Below are positions 33,731-42,986 of a stretch of DNA of 64,000 nucleotides, in pieces; positions within the stretch are counted from its first letter, which is position 1, and each line of letters opens with the position of its first letter. Source of the stretch: Firmicutes bacterium HGW-Firmicutes-1 (lineage in GTDB: Bacteria > Bacillota > Clostridia > Lachnospirales > Vallitaleaceae). The notes beneath the pieces are model-generated. The model made no database searches. It saw only the letters and a program-made list of their open reading frames with translations, and was not told the origin of the DNA. The position numbers and the translations under genes were made by a program. The DNA lies in the NCBI GenBank assembly GCA_002841625.1, contig PHAG01000014.1:1-64000 (forward strand), written 5' to 3'.

Positions 33731-35566
33731 TTAATCAATATATAAGTACCACTTTTTAACAATGCCCAGCTTTTTCCATTTTCCTTTTAACCACGGCAGT
33801 ACATAATAATCTAAACCGAGTGTGCTACCTGACCCACCTATAAGCGCTATTGCCGAAATACCAAACCATAGCAACTCTTCTGGAGCCATTCCTGAGGACC
33901 AAATCATTAAACACATAAATATTGATAGTACAGACCCAAAGGCAGTAAATAATCCACCGATCAACATAAGACCAACTACTATTTCTGCAATAACCATACC
34001 AGTTTGGAAAATAGTTGCTAAGGTAGTAAATCCTCCATCTGGAGTATAAAAGAACATTTCCATCGATTTTGCTACAATACTTTCAATAAATTCAGGAACA
34101 GGTAAAGCGATTACCTCTGCAACAGCTTCTTCTGCTGCACCTTCCCAAGCTGCTGACGCAGCAGTAGCGCCATCAACCACTGGTTGTGGAATTAAAAATA
34201 TATCATTTGGATTCTTTAGAACTCTTGGTATTTTATTCAAACCTTCAATCAACCACATTACCCCTAAGAATAATCTGAGTGGAAACAACCAAAAGTTTGG
34301 TGATGCTTTTGCCAGATGACCTCCAACAAAACTTCTTCTACCTTTAATATGAAAGAATTCATGCATAGCATATGTCCAAACTCTATTAAAGCCTGAAATT
34401 GTGAATAGGTATAACATATTAATCATATGCTTAACAAACATTGCAATCCAGCCTGATAGTGCCATTGGATTTTTTGCTCCTAAATTAGCAACCCCATATC
34501 TTGATCCAACCGATACCATAAACCCTCTAATGTTTGACTTAAATGCCTCTTTTTCTTTACCATAAATGTCTGCATGAATATTATGAACAGCTGTTTCAGC
34601 CGTTTGATGTGCCGCTTCAACTATTTGAGGAACACTTTTTCCATCTTCTTCAAAATATGAATTATCTCCTATAAAATAGACACTCTCGTGATCAACAGAT
34701 TGCATATATTCATTGACCTTAGCTCTTCCTCTAGGACCAACGGATACCCCTAATTTTCCTACAAACTCACTACTTTGAACTCCCGCTGCCCAAATAACAG
34801 TATGGCTTGATATTTCTTCACCGGTACCGATCTTTAAACCGTTAGTAGAAACAGCAGACAATGGGCTGTTGAGAAATACTTCAATCTTTAATCTTTTTAA
34901 TTTCCTTAAAGCTTTATTTGCAAGACCTTCTGGAAATGTTGGTAAAATTCTACCTAGTGCATCCATTATTACCAAGCGAACCTCATTAAGGTCAATATTA
35001 TATTCCTTACATAATTGACGCTTCCATTCTCCAAGCTCACCAATCATTTCTACACCTGTAAAGCCAGCTCCAACAACAACAAAAGTTAATAACTCTTTTC
35101 TTTTATCTATGTTTTTTTCTTTCGAAGCTAATCTAAACATATCTCGTATGTGTTCTCGAATTTTTACTGCATCCTCAAAAGACCAAAGTGAAAAAGCGTT
35201 TTCTTTTACTCCTTCAATCCCAAAACAGCATGGCTCAGCACCAGCTCCAATGATTAAATAATCATATGAATATGATTCATCCTTTGAAGAAATAACCTTA
35301 CTATTGAAATCAACCTTTACAATCTCGTCAAGAACTACATCTACTTTTCTTCCAGCAAATATTTGTTTTAAGTCAACTTTAACTGAATCTTCTTCTGTTC
35401 GGCTTCCTGCAACTTCGTGTAATTCAGTCATTAAAGTGTGATACGGCTTCTTATCTATTAAAGTAATAGATACACTGTCTTCTTTCTTGAATTTTTTGTG
35501 TAATAGCTTGCCAGCAAAAGTGCCTGCATAACCACCACCTAAAATGACAATTCTTTTTTCATCCAT
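33731..35566 (-). CDS. Type II NADH:quinone oxidoreductase fused to a DoxX-like membrane domain
   Basis: 611 residues from ATG 35566, chosen for AGGAGG 7 bases upstream; an upstream ATG would add seven residues but overlaps this site. Residues 1-400 are NDH-2: FAD motif RIVILGGGYAGTFAGKLL, NADH motif VVVGAGFTGVEMIGEL and FAD contact VYFIGDNSYF. A C-terminal extension (about 430-600) has several membrane helices, opening with FPLRLFLGVMWLIEGLNKI and ending MIWSSGMAPEELLWFGISAIALIGGSGSTLG, as in DoxX/DoxD-like proteins. The enzyme would oxidise NADH and reduce menaquinone without pumping. The insertion between domains is Ala/Glu-rich. Confidence 0.88.
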   Translation of the reverse strand: MDEKRIVILGGGYAGTFAGKLLHKKFKKEDSVSITLIDKKPYHTLMTELHEVAGSRTEEDSVKVDLKQIFAGRKVDVVLDEIVKVDFNSKVISSKDESYSYDYLIIGAGAEPCCFGIEGVKENAFSLWSFEDAVKIREHIRDMFRLASKEKNIDKRKELLTFVVVGAGFTGVEMIGELGEWKRQLCKEYNIDLNEVRLVIMDALGRILPTFPEGLANKALRKLKRLKIEVFLNSPLSAVSTNGLKIGTGEEISSHTVIWAAGVQSSEFVGKLGVSVGPRGRAKVNEYMQSVDHESVYFIGDNSYFEEDGKSVPQIVEAAHQTAETAVHNIHADIYGKEKEAFKSNIRGFMVSVGSRYGVANLGAKNPMALSGWIAMFVKHMINMLYLFTISGFNRVWTYAMHEFFHIKGRRSFVGGHLAKASPNFWLFPLRLFLGVMWLIEGLNKIPRVLKNPNDIFLIPQPVVDGATAASAAWEGAAEEAVAEVIALPVPEFIESIVAKSMEMFFYTPDGGFTTLATIFQTGMVIAEIVVGLMLIGGLFTAFGSVLSIFMCLMIWSSGMAPEELLWFGISAIALIGGSGSTLGLDYYVLPWLKGKWKKLGIVKKWYLYID

Positions 35567-35993
35567 GGCTTGCCTCCTATAATGCATTAATATAAAAAAT
35601 GTCAGAACAATTTAGCCGATTCTATTAACCCAGCTCTTTCATTTTATCATTTAATAGGACAAATTTCAAGGTTTATTGATAATCATTTTCATATTCATAG
35701 ATAATACTTAAAATCCTCTCATTCTCCTCTATGTGTTAATCACCTTTACTAATTTTACCCAATAGTACATTCAATAAAACTACCTATTATTACTAGATAC
35801 AGAAAAACGGCATGTATGGTAAAATTCTAGCTGCTAACATGCCGCTTTTCCAATATTTATGCAGAACATATCATTGTTACAGAAAATCGGCTAGTTATAG
35901 TAAAACTCTAGTTCCAAAGATATAAAATGTATAGCATTTCATCTTTATTTTAGTCGAAATATAGTATATAATAAAGCAAATACTAAGGTAAAG
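35567..35993. other. Divergent intergenic region between the NDH-2 and CheA-like genes
   Basis: 427 bases without a credible gene. It holds one full and one truncated AGAAAATCGGC repeat (35801-35915). A TATAAT at 35967-35972 may be the -10 of the CheA-like operon, but no good -35 precedes it. Confidence 0.5.
35801..35915. repeat. AGAAAATCGGC repeat, one diverged full copy and one truncated copy
   Basis: Full copy 35801-35869: AGAAAAACGGCATGT ... ACATGCCGCTTTTCC, where the inner stem GCATGT/ACATGC differs in sequence from other copies but still pairs. Truncated copy 35881-35915: AGAAAATCGGCTAG ... CTCTAGTTCC, lacking the right arm. Confidence 0.75.
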
Positions 35994-38885
35994 GTGACAA
36001 ACTTGGAAACGTGCCGTATGGAAGAGAAAATTTGCCGAAAACGTAGCTTAAAAAGAAGAATCAGAAAAATGATGAACTTCACTAATTTTTTAAGCGTTCT
36101 TCTTACCTGCTTACTTATGATAGTTACAATTGGGTTTGTTGTTCAATTTTTGGGTGGTAGCTTTCTTAATTACTCTGCAATTCAGCTTTCTCAAGTAATC
36201 AAAAAAGAAATGGCTGAAGATACTACTGAGGAGCTCATACAATATTTAAATGAAATCAATCCAAGAGATAACACATTTTTTTATATGGATAACGGAAAAC
36301 CCATAGAGGTTGGCAAGGATGAGCTATTACCTTCCAACTTCCTTGGTATAGACATGAAAAGTGTTAATGGCGTCGAGTTTAAGGTTTGGAAAGACAATCG
36401 TGTTATTTTCGACTCTATAACGAAAAAAGAATATGAAAACCTTGAAAAGCTACAAAGCACTCATTTTTTAATTCACATTTTATCGCAGGAGGTTGTTAGA
36501 GATATCACTGATGACAACGGCCAAGTAATTGGTAAGGTTGGTGTAAGACCAAATCCACTCATCATTGTTTTTCTATATTTTGCTATTTTTGTGCTTGGGT
36601 TATTCTTATTGATTATTAACTCAATTATTCTTAAAATAATAACAACTATTTTGTCGAACATTGTTACCAAGCCTTTGGTAAAATTAAATATAGAAATGCT
36701 CAAGCTAGCAGATGGCAATATAGAGGATGCCTTGGATCACGAATTAGAAATGAAGAAGCCCGTATTAGAAGTAAAAAATCTAATAGACTCCACTAATAAA
36801 ATTATGTCAAGAATTCATGAATACACTGACTTATTGGCTTCACAAAACGAAGAATTAGAAGCGCAAACAGATGAATTGGCGGCTCAAAAGGATGAGCTTG
36901 AAGCGCAGAATACTACCTTAGCTGAACGTGGAGATAGCTTAAAGTCAATGAACGCAGCCTACATTAATCGTACAATGAAACTGCAAAATCTACTCAATAA
37001 TGTTGGCCAGGGCTTCTTAACCTTTGGCAAAGATCAAAGAATCAATCCAGAGTATAGCTACGAATGTGAAAGGATGCTCTCTTCTGATGTTATAAAACAC
37101 ATTGGGGGAAAGAAAATTACAGAAACTCTATTCGTCAACCAGCAAGACGACTTTATTGAAGAACTGTTCCAAAAAATATTTTTAGCTGATGCAAATCAAA
37201 AGCAATTGTTTTTATCCTTACTACCTGAGGAACTTACCTTAAATGATCGTATTTTAGATATAGAATATAAACTCGTTATTGACGAACTGCAAAATGAATT
37301 GGTTCTCATCATTCTGACAGATATTACGCATACAAGAATTCTAGAAATGAAAATGGATGAAGAAAGAAACAATCTACAAATGATTGTAAAAGTTCTCCTA
37401 AACAGAGAGGAATTTATTGAACTGATCACTGAATATCAAGATTTTTCAAAAAAAGATATTCCATTTGCTTTAACAAATTATTACGAGGAAACTCTTAGAG
37501 AAATACATACTTATAAAGGGATTTTCAGCCAATACTATATGGAAAACACTACCTCGTATTTAAATGACCTTGAAAACATATTGTATGATGAAAAAGCAGT
37601 CCAAGCTCTGACAAGCTTATCTTACAATGACTTAACGAGTAACCTTGATAAAGATATTACAACAATTGAAAACTATATTGGTAATGAATTTTTATATCGT
37701 GACGGTGTTTATTCAATTAATGAAGAAAAAGTGGAAGAAATTGAAAGTAAAATCAGATCCTTACTTCCACCTTCAGAATACAAAAAAATCCAACCTATTG
37801 TAAAAAGCATACGCTATAAGTCAATTAAAGAAATATTGAAAACTTATCCTGACTATACCATTAAATTAAGTGAGCGTTTAAACAAATCAATTCAAGCCTT
37901 TGCTATTGAGGGTGATGACATCTATGTTGATCCACGTGCATACCAAGATTTTACCAAAACTCTAGTTCACTTGTTTAGAAATTGTGTTGATCATGGCATA
38001 GAAACAGAAGATGAGCGAATGGAATCAGCAAAGCCATTGGTTGCCTCGATTAAATGTCATGTTACAGAACTAGATGAAGGCTTTGAAATAATCATACGTG
38101 ATGATGGTCAAGGTATAAATCCCTTAAATCTAATAGAAAACGCATTAAATAAAGGGTTAACCACCCAAAAAGATATCGATAAAATGTCTGAGTCTGATAT
38201 TTTAAACTTGATATTCGTTGATGGATTAACTACGAAAGAAGCAGTGACAGCCATTTCAGGCCGTGGTGTGGGACTTGCTGCAGCAAAAAATGCAGTCGAG
38301 CGTTTAAATGGTTCTATTAGTATACAATCGACTTTAGGTCTAGGTACAGAATTCAAAATATGGTTACCCAATATCACTTCACAAGACTTAAATAAGTCAA
38401 CTCCTAAAAATCTGTTGACTCATATTCATAATGTAACAAAATGCTTCCTAAAGGATTTTCAAATTGATTTAGGTAATCATCATCTAGTAATTACAGACCA
38501 AATTAATTTAAAGAAAATCAGCTCTTTAATTACGATTAAAGGTGCTATGGATGCAATTTTAATTATCAGCATTGATGAAATATTAGGCAAAATGCTCGTG
38601 GATGCATTTATGATTGAGCAAATAAATTGTGATGATTTGCCCTGCTATATCGAAGATGTCCTTGGCGAAATATCTAATACGATATTAGGTAATGTTGTTG
38701 GTAATATTGAACAAGAAGGCATTTTTCTAACAATTGGCGTCCCTGCATTGATTACAAATAAAGAAGCATATGTAAAATATTCCGAATCACAAATATATAG
38801 TATGGAATATGATGACTCCCTTTCAATCAGTTTACTCATGTTAGATTCTTTTCATTTTGAGTGCCAAGATATCAACGAACAATAG
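35994..38885 (+). CDS. Membrane-bound CheA-like hybrid kinase with internal HPt and C-terminal CheX-like domain
   Basis: 963 residues. Helix 33-53, an extracytoplasmic sensor of about 130 residues, helix 189-212, a HAMP-like linker and a coiled coil (QNEELEAQTDELAAQKDELEA) come first. Residues 330-450 look like a PAS-type fold. EIHTYKGIFSQYYM gives a histidine phosphotransfer motif with H505. The CheA-class ATPase follows: HLFRNCVDHGIE (N663), DDGQGI (703-708), GRGVGL (756-761). Residues about 800-963 resemble CheX/CheC phosphatases, with EISN (E892-N895). No P5/CheW domain is visible. GTG at 35994 is used; TTG 36003 and ATG 36018 are alternatives. It heads a four-gene signalling operon. Confidence 0.82.
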   Translation: MTNLETCRMEEKICRKRSLKRRIRKMMNFTNFLSVLLTCLLMIVTIGFVVQFLGGSFLNYSAIQLSQVIKKEMAEDTTEELIQYLNEINPRDNTFFYMDNGKPIEVGKDELLPSNFLGIDMKSVNGVEFKVWKDNRVIFDSITKKEYENLEKLQSTHFLIHILSQEVVRDITDDNGQVIGKVGVRPNPLIIVFLYFAIFVLGLFLLIINSIILKIITTILSNIVTKPLVKLNIEMLKLADGNIEDALDHELEMKKPVLEVKNLIDSTNKIMSRIHEYTDLLASQNEELEAQTDELAAQKDELEAQNTTLAERGDSLKSMNAAYINRTMKLQNLLNNVGQGFLTFGKDQRINPEYSYECERMLSSDVIKHIGGKKITETLFVNQQDDFIEELFQKIFLADANQKQLFLSLLPEELTLNDRILDIEYKLVIDELQNELVLIILTDITHTRILEMKMDEERNNLQMIVKVLLNREEFIELITEYQDFSKKDIPFALTNYYEETLREIHTYKGIFSQYYMENTTSYLNDLENILYDEKAVQALTSLSYNDLTSNLDKDITTIENYIGNEFLYRDGVYSINEEKVEEIESKIRSLLPPSEYKKIQPIVKSIRYKSIKEILKTYPDYTIKLSERLNKSIQAFAIEGDDIYVDPRAYQDFTKTLVHLFRNCVDHGIETEDERMESAKPLVASIKCHVTELDEGFEIIIRDDGQGINPLNLIENALNKGLTTQKDIDKMSESDILNLIFVDGLTTKEAVTAISGRGVGLAAAKNAVERLNGSISIQSTLGLGTEFKIWLPNITSQDLNKSTPKNLLTHIHNVTKCFLKDFQIDLGNHHLVITDQINLKKISSLITIKGAMDAILIISIDEILGKMLVDAFMIEQINCDDLPCYIEDVLGEISNTILGNVVGNIEQEGIFLTIGVPALITNKEAYVKYSESQIYSMEYDDSLSISLLMLDSFHFECQDINEQ

Positions 38886-38938
38886 TCTTGATTACAAACT
38901 ACAAAAATACTTAAATTTTCATACATAGGAGGTATAAA

Positions 38939-39628
38939 ATGGCTCGAATTCTAATTGTTGACGATTCCATAGTAATGAGAAAAAATTTAGCTGCTATTTT
39001 AACACAAGGAGGACATACTATCATTGGTGAAGCAAGCAATGGTAGGCAGGCCATATCTCAATATACAGAATTAAAACCTGATATTGTAACTATGGACATA
39101 TCAATGCCAATTATGAGTGGTGTTGAAGCTGTCAAGCAAATTGTGAAATTCTGTAATGATGCTAAAATAATTATGATCAGTGCTGTTAATCAAAAAAAAA
39201 TGGTTTTTAGTGCTATTAACAATGGGGCTAGTCATTATATAGTGAAACCAATTGATCCAAAAAAACTTTTAAGTATTGTTGATGAGTTACTCTCCTCGCC
39301 TGATGATGAAGTGATCCCAAGAAATTTAGAAGCACAAAACACACAACAAGGCTTTGATATTGAAAATATAGAAGGAGTTTTTATCATTACCTTTAATCAG
39401 TTCTTAGGACTAAAGGATCATAATCTATTAGGTATGGCAATAAGAGGTTTAATGTTTATTAACCCTTTAAAGGTTCAATTCAATTTCAATGAAATTGATC
39501 AGCTCTCTGATGAAATTTTAGAACCTATTTTAAGGCTTAGTGTTGAAATAAAAGACGCCAATGGTACTGTCAGTTACAGTGCCAAATCAACTGAAATGCA
39601 GCAAAAGCTGATTAAGTGGGAGAAATAA
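38939..39628 (+). CDS. CheY-type receiver protein with a C-terminal STAS-like domain
   Basis: 229 residues. Residues 1-120 are a receiver: acidic pair D8-D9 (ILIVDDS), phospho-acceptor D53 (IVTMDISMPIMSG), and lysine in YIVKPID. A linker leads to residues 135-229, predicted to alternate strands and helices (GVFIITFNQFLG ... NLLGMAIRGLMF ... VQFNFNEIDQLS), which I read tentatively as a STAS-like fold. No DNA-binding motif is seen. An AGGAGG site precedes ATG. The neighbouring CheA-like kinase is the likely phosphodonor. The stop overlaps the next start (TAATG). Confidence 0.82.
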   Translation: MARILIVDDSIVMRKNLAAILTQGGHTIIGEASNGRQAISQYTELKPDIVTMDISMPIMSGVEAVKQIVKFCNDAKIIMISAVNQKKMVFSAINNGASHYIVKPIDPKKLLSIVDELLSSPDDEVIPRNLEAQNTQQGFDIENIEGVFIITFNQFLGLKDHNLLGMAIRGLMFINPLKVQFNFNEIDQLSDEILEPILRLSVEIKDANGTVSYSAKSTEMQQKLIKWEK

Positions 39629-41139
39629 TGAGTGCACTAATCTTCTTATTAAGTGAAAATCGCGAATTACAGGAAGTGATACAATCGCTACTTAGCAAGG
39701 AACACTTATCTGTTTTATTTGTTAATAGGCATAATTTGATGTCAAAAATATATCACTCTAAACCAAATACGATCATAATTGATATTAATAGCTTTACTGA
39801 AAATGCACTACTTACCATTCAATCAACCTTAGCTGTAGAATATATACCAACCATTTGTATTTTAAGTACTATAGAGGCAACAGAAAAAGCCCACTACATA
39901 AAAGACAGCATATACTTACCGTTAGAACATATTACGACAGCTTTACCCCTGTTGGTAATTCAAGCAATCCATTTTATGAGACCCTATACAAAACTCAATC
40001 AAACACATGATACTGTTGATTTAATGAATGAAGAATTAAAATCAACTTTTGATTATTACATTAAATCTCAGCCAGAGTATGAAAATGAAATTATAGCACT
40101 CTATTTTAAATCGATTTATTTAGATAATATATTTTTAGACAACCATCCTACTGGTATTTGGTTAATAGATAAAGGATTGGTTTCGAATCAAGCAACCTTA
40201 TTTTTATCAGAAAATGGAGATATGAATCACAAAACATCTTTTTCATTCCTCGGAAAAACCGAGCTATTGTTTGATGACTTCATTAAGACTGGCTTCATAA
40301 AAAGCCTAAATGAAGTAGAATATTCAGATGCAGATGATTTACATGATTTGCTTCCTGCTGAATTACTAAATGTAATAACTCCAACCAATAACATTGTTGG
40401 TTATGGAATCAATAACTTAATTATAATAGCTTTTGATTATGTTGGTACCGTATCTCAATTTGAAACACATATTATTAAAGCCTTGGCAATAAAAATAGAC
40501 TTAATGAAAAACATGAAACTGTCGATGAAAGAAGTAGAAGATGCATTTATATATACTATGAATGCAATAGCTAGGGCTGCAGAAGGTAGAGATGACCTTA
40601 CTGGTCACCACATTAAAAGAGTTAGTTTATTTTCCAAAATATTATGTGAAAACCTTCAATTAGGAAATGAATATACAAATCAACTGATGACTGCTGCTCA
40701 GATGCATGATGTGGGAAAAATATATATTGATGATTCCATTCTTTTAAAGCCCGGCAAGCTCACTTTAGAAGAATTTGATAAGATGAAACAGCATACTGTT
40801 TTCGGTCAATTAATTATAGGTGATTCTAGCCATTTAACCTTAGCTTGTCAGATAGCAAGATCACATCATGAAAAATTTGATGGTTCAGGATATCCAGATG
40901 GCAAAGTTGGAGAAGAAATTCCTTTGGCAGCTAGGATTGTAACCTTAGCTGATATATATGATGCTTTACGAAGTGCAAGATCTTATAAACCTTTATTTAC
41001 TCATCAGCAAGCATATGATATTATTGTATATGGTGATGGTAGAGTTGAGCCAAAACACTTTGATCCTATTGTGCTAAGAGCCTTTATCGAAACTCATGAA
41101 ACCTTTGATGCTGTATATAATAAATATACAGATAAATAA
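39628..41139 (+). CDS. HD-GYP domain protein, probable cyclic-di-GMP phosphodiesterase
   Basis: 503 residues. ATG 39628 overlaps the previous stop as TAATG, with GGGAG 7 bases upstream; a GTG four codons earlier is the alternative. Residues 1-125 look like a degenerate receiver (IIIDINSFTENA, STIEATEKA). A middle sensor-like region follows. From about 305 on is an HD-GYP domain: EGRDDLTGHHIKRV, AAQMHDVGKIYIDD, HHEKFDGSGYPDG and LADIYDALRS. All metal ligands of the family appear present, so hydrolysis of cyclic di-GMP is likely. It is the third gene of the CheA-like operon. Confidence 0.88.
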   Translation: MSALIFLLSENRELQEVIQSLLSKEHLSVLFVNRHNLMSKIYHSKPNTIIIDINSFTENALLTIQSTLAVEYIPTICILSTIEATEKAHYIKDSIYLPLEHITTALPLLVIQAIHFMRPYTKLNQTHDTVDLMNEELKSTFDYYIKSQPEYENEIIALYFKSIYLDNIFLDNHPTGIWLIDKGLVSNQATLFLSENGDMNHKTSFSFLGKTELLFDDFIKTGFIKSLNEVEYSDADDLHDLLPAELLNVITPTNNIVGYGINNLIIIAFDYVGTVSQFETHIIKALAIKIDLMKNMKLSMKEVEDAFIYTMNAIARAAEGRDDLTGHHIKRVSLFSKILCENLQLGNEYTNQLMTAAQMHDVGKIYIDDSILLKPGKLTLEEFDKMKQHTVFGQLIIGDSSHLTLACQIARSHHEKFDGSGYPDGKVGEEIPLAARIVTLADIYDALRSARSYKPLFTHQQAYDIIVYGDGRVEPKHFDPIVLRAFIETHETFDAVYNKYTDK

Positions 41140-41245
41140 CAAAAGGAATACCTAGGTAGAACAGAACCAAATGCTGAACGAATAGCTAGATAACAATATT
41201 CAAAATACTTTTTTATAAAATATGCTTAGATAAAGAGGTTGAATT

Positions 41246-42325
41246 ATGACAGAAGCAAAAGTCAGTGTATCAGAAGTCCAAGAAGGCATGAAAACATCAA
41301 AAGATGTGATTAGCCAAGAAGGTATTTTTCTAATGCCTAAGGATACGGTAATAAGCAAAAACCATATTTTAAAATTACAGCTTTATCAGATGTCTCATAT
41401 TACAATTTATGAGACTCCGTTAGAGCCTATATTTGTTACGCTTAAAGAATCAAAAACAGAAGATGTCATAGTTTCTCAAACTAAAGAATTTAAAGATTTT
41501 TCAACTAAATATTTATCTGGCGTAAATGCTATAGAAAGAGAATTCTCTAATATGGTCCAGAAAGGTAGCGTTGATAGTAAAAGCTTGTCATCTATCGTTG
41601 ACACATTCATTCATGAGACTTCCAACAATCAACTCTTTTCATATCTATGCCGAATTCAATCTAAGGATGATGCCACCTTTTCACATAGTATGAATGTGTC
41701 AATCCTTGCAACTATTTTGGGTAAATGGCTACATTTGGATGACCATAGCATTATGAACTTGTCAATTGCTGGCCTACTACATGATATTGGCAAAACACAA
41801 ATTGATCCAAAAATTTTAAATAAAAAAGGAAAACTCACTCCAGATGAGTTTGAATACATAAAAACACATACAACACTTGGTTATAAAATCATTGCAGATG
41901 CTCCTCTTGACGATGGCATTAAACAAGCAGTTTTAATGCATCATGAAAAGATGAATGGTTCTGGCTATCCATTACATTTAAGCTGGGAAAAGATTCACAT
42001 GTATGCTAAGATCATTGCAATTGTAGATATCTATGATGCTATAACCTCTGACCGACCATACCATAATAGATTTCATCCTTTTACAGCGATCAGAGTACTT
42101 GAGGAAGAATGCTATGGCGTTTTAGAAACAGATTATTTATATGTTTTTCTTGAAAATATTGCACATAATTTTTTGGGAAATGATGTTCTATTATCAACAG
42201 GTGAAGAAGCTAAAATTATTTTTATTAATCCTCAATCCCCTTCACACCCTATGGTTCAAACAAAGTCTTCTAAATTTATAGATTTACTCTCCTATGATTT
42301 TATTACGATTGATAAATTTATTTAA
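41246..42325 (+). CDS. HD-GYP domain protein with N-terminal DUF3391-like region and variant GYP motif
   Basis: 359 residues. Residues 1-60 (VSVSEVQEGMKTSKDVIS...GIFLMPKDTVI) match the short N-terminal domain common in these proteins. The HD-GYP domain spans about 145-330: THSMNVSILATIL-like start (FSHSMNVS), AGLLHDIGKTQID, HHEKMNGSGYPLHL, VDIYDAITSDRPY. In the GYP motif Asn replaces the usual Asp of HHExxDGxGYP, which may change metal binding. AGAGGTTG precedes ATG. There is a 106-base gap from the preceding HD-GYP gene and a terminator directly after it. Confidence 0.87.
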   Translation: MTEAKVSVSEVQEGMKTSKDVISQEGIFLMPKDTVISKNHILKLQLYQMSHITIYETPLEPIFVTLKESKTEDVIVSQTKEFKDFSTKYLSGVNAIEREFSNMVQKGSVDSKSLSSIVDTFIHETSNNQLFSYLCRIQSKDDATFSHSMNVSILATILGKWLHLDDHSIMNLSIAGLLHDIGKTQIDPKILNKKGKLTPDEFEYIKTHTTLGYKIIADAPLDDGIKQAVLMHHEKMNGSGYPLHLSWEKIHMYAKIIAIVDIYDAITSDRPYHNRFHPFTAIRVLEEECYGVLETDYLYVFLENIAHNFLGNDVLLSTGEEAKIIFINPQSPSHPMVQTKSSKFIDLLSYDFITIDKFI

Positions 42326-42326
42326 A

Positions 42327-42362
42327 AGACCAACGGAAACATTCTATTGTTTCCGTTGGTCT
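42327..42362. terminator. Bidirectional terminator between the HD-GYP and cyclophilin genes
   Basis: A 15-bp perfect stem, AGACCAACGGAAACA (42327-42341) with TGTTTCCGTTGGTCT (42348-42362), loop TTCTAT. Confidence 0.88.
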
Positions 42363-42370
42363 CCCATTTC

Positions 42371-42895
42371 TTAAGCCTTTTCAGGCTCTCCATATTCTAC
42401 TCCCCATGTTTCAACTGTCATTTTTACAATCATTTCCGGTTCTAATGGTCTATCTGAATGATCTCTTTTTACATTCACTATACGTTTTGCTTCATCCATA
42501 CCTTCAATTACCTTACCAAATGAGGCATATTGTCCATCTAAATGTGGTGAATTTTCTACCATAACGAAGAACTGTGAACCTGCAGAATTAGGATTACCTG
42601 AACGTGCCATAGATAAAACACCTTCTGAATGCTTAAGTTGATTTGCAAATCCATTCTTAGTGAACTCACCCTTGATTGAATATCCTGGGTTACCCATACC
42701 TGAACCCTCAGGACATCCTCCTTGAATCATAAAACCAGGTATTACTCTATGAAATATTAGACCATCATAATAACCCTTATTTATTAATGATATAAAGTTA
42801 TTTACTGTATTAGGTGCTATCTGTGGATATAACTCTGCTTTCATTTTATTACCACTTGCCATTTCAAATGTAACTATAGGATATTGATTCTCCAT
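42371..42895 (-). CDS. Cyclophilin-type peptidyl-prolyl cis-trans isomerase
   Basis: 174 residues, a single cyclophilin domain. Catalytic and substrate-binding runs are FHRVIPGFMIQGG, NSAGSQFFVM, LDGQYASFGKVIEGMD and an early LYPQIAPNTVNNFISL. It catalyses proline isomerisation during folding. No signal peptide is visible, so it is probably cytoplasmic. It is a single gene between two other minus- and plus-strand units, with AGAAGGTAAAT upstream of ATG. Confidence 0.93.
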   Translation of the reverse strand: MENQYPIVTFEMASGNKMKAELYPQIAPNTVNNFISLINKGYYDGLIFHRVIPGFMIQGGCPEGSGMGNPGYSIKGEFTKNGFANQLKHSEGVLSMARSGNPNSAGSQFFVMVENSPHLDGQYASFGKVIEGMDEAKRIVNVKRDHSDRPLEPEMIVKMTVETWGVEYGEPEKA

Positions 42896-42986
42896 TTTCT
42901 ATTTACCTTCTTTCATTTATTTTCATTCCAATTATTATAACAAACCTAAAAGGAAATAGAAAGCAAAAAATATTTCTAGATATTGT

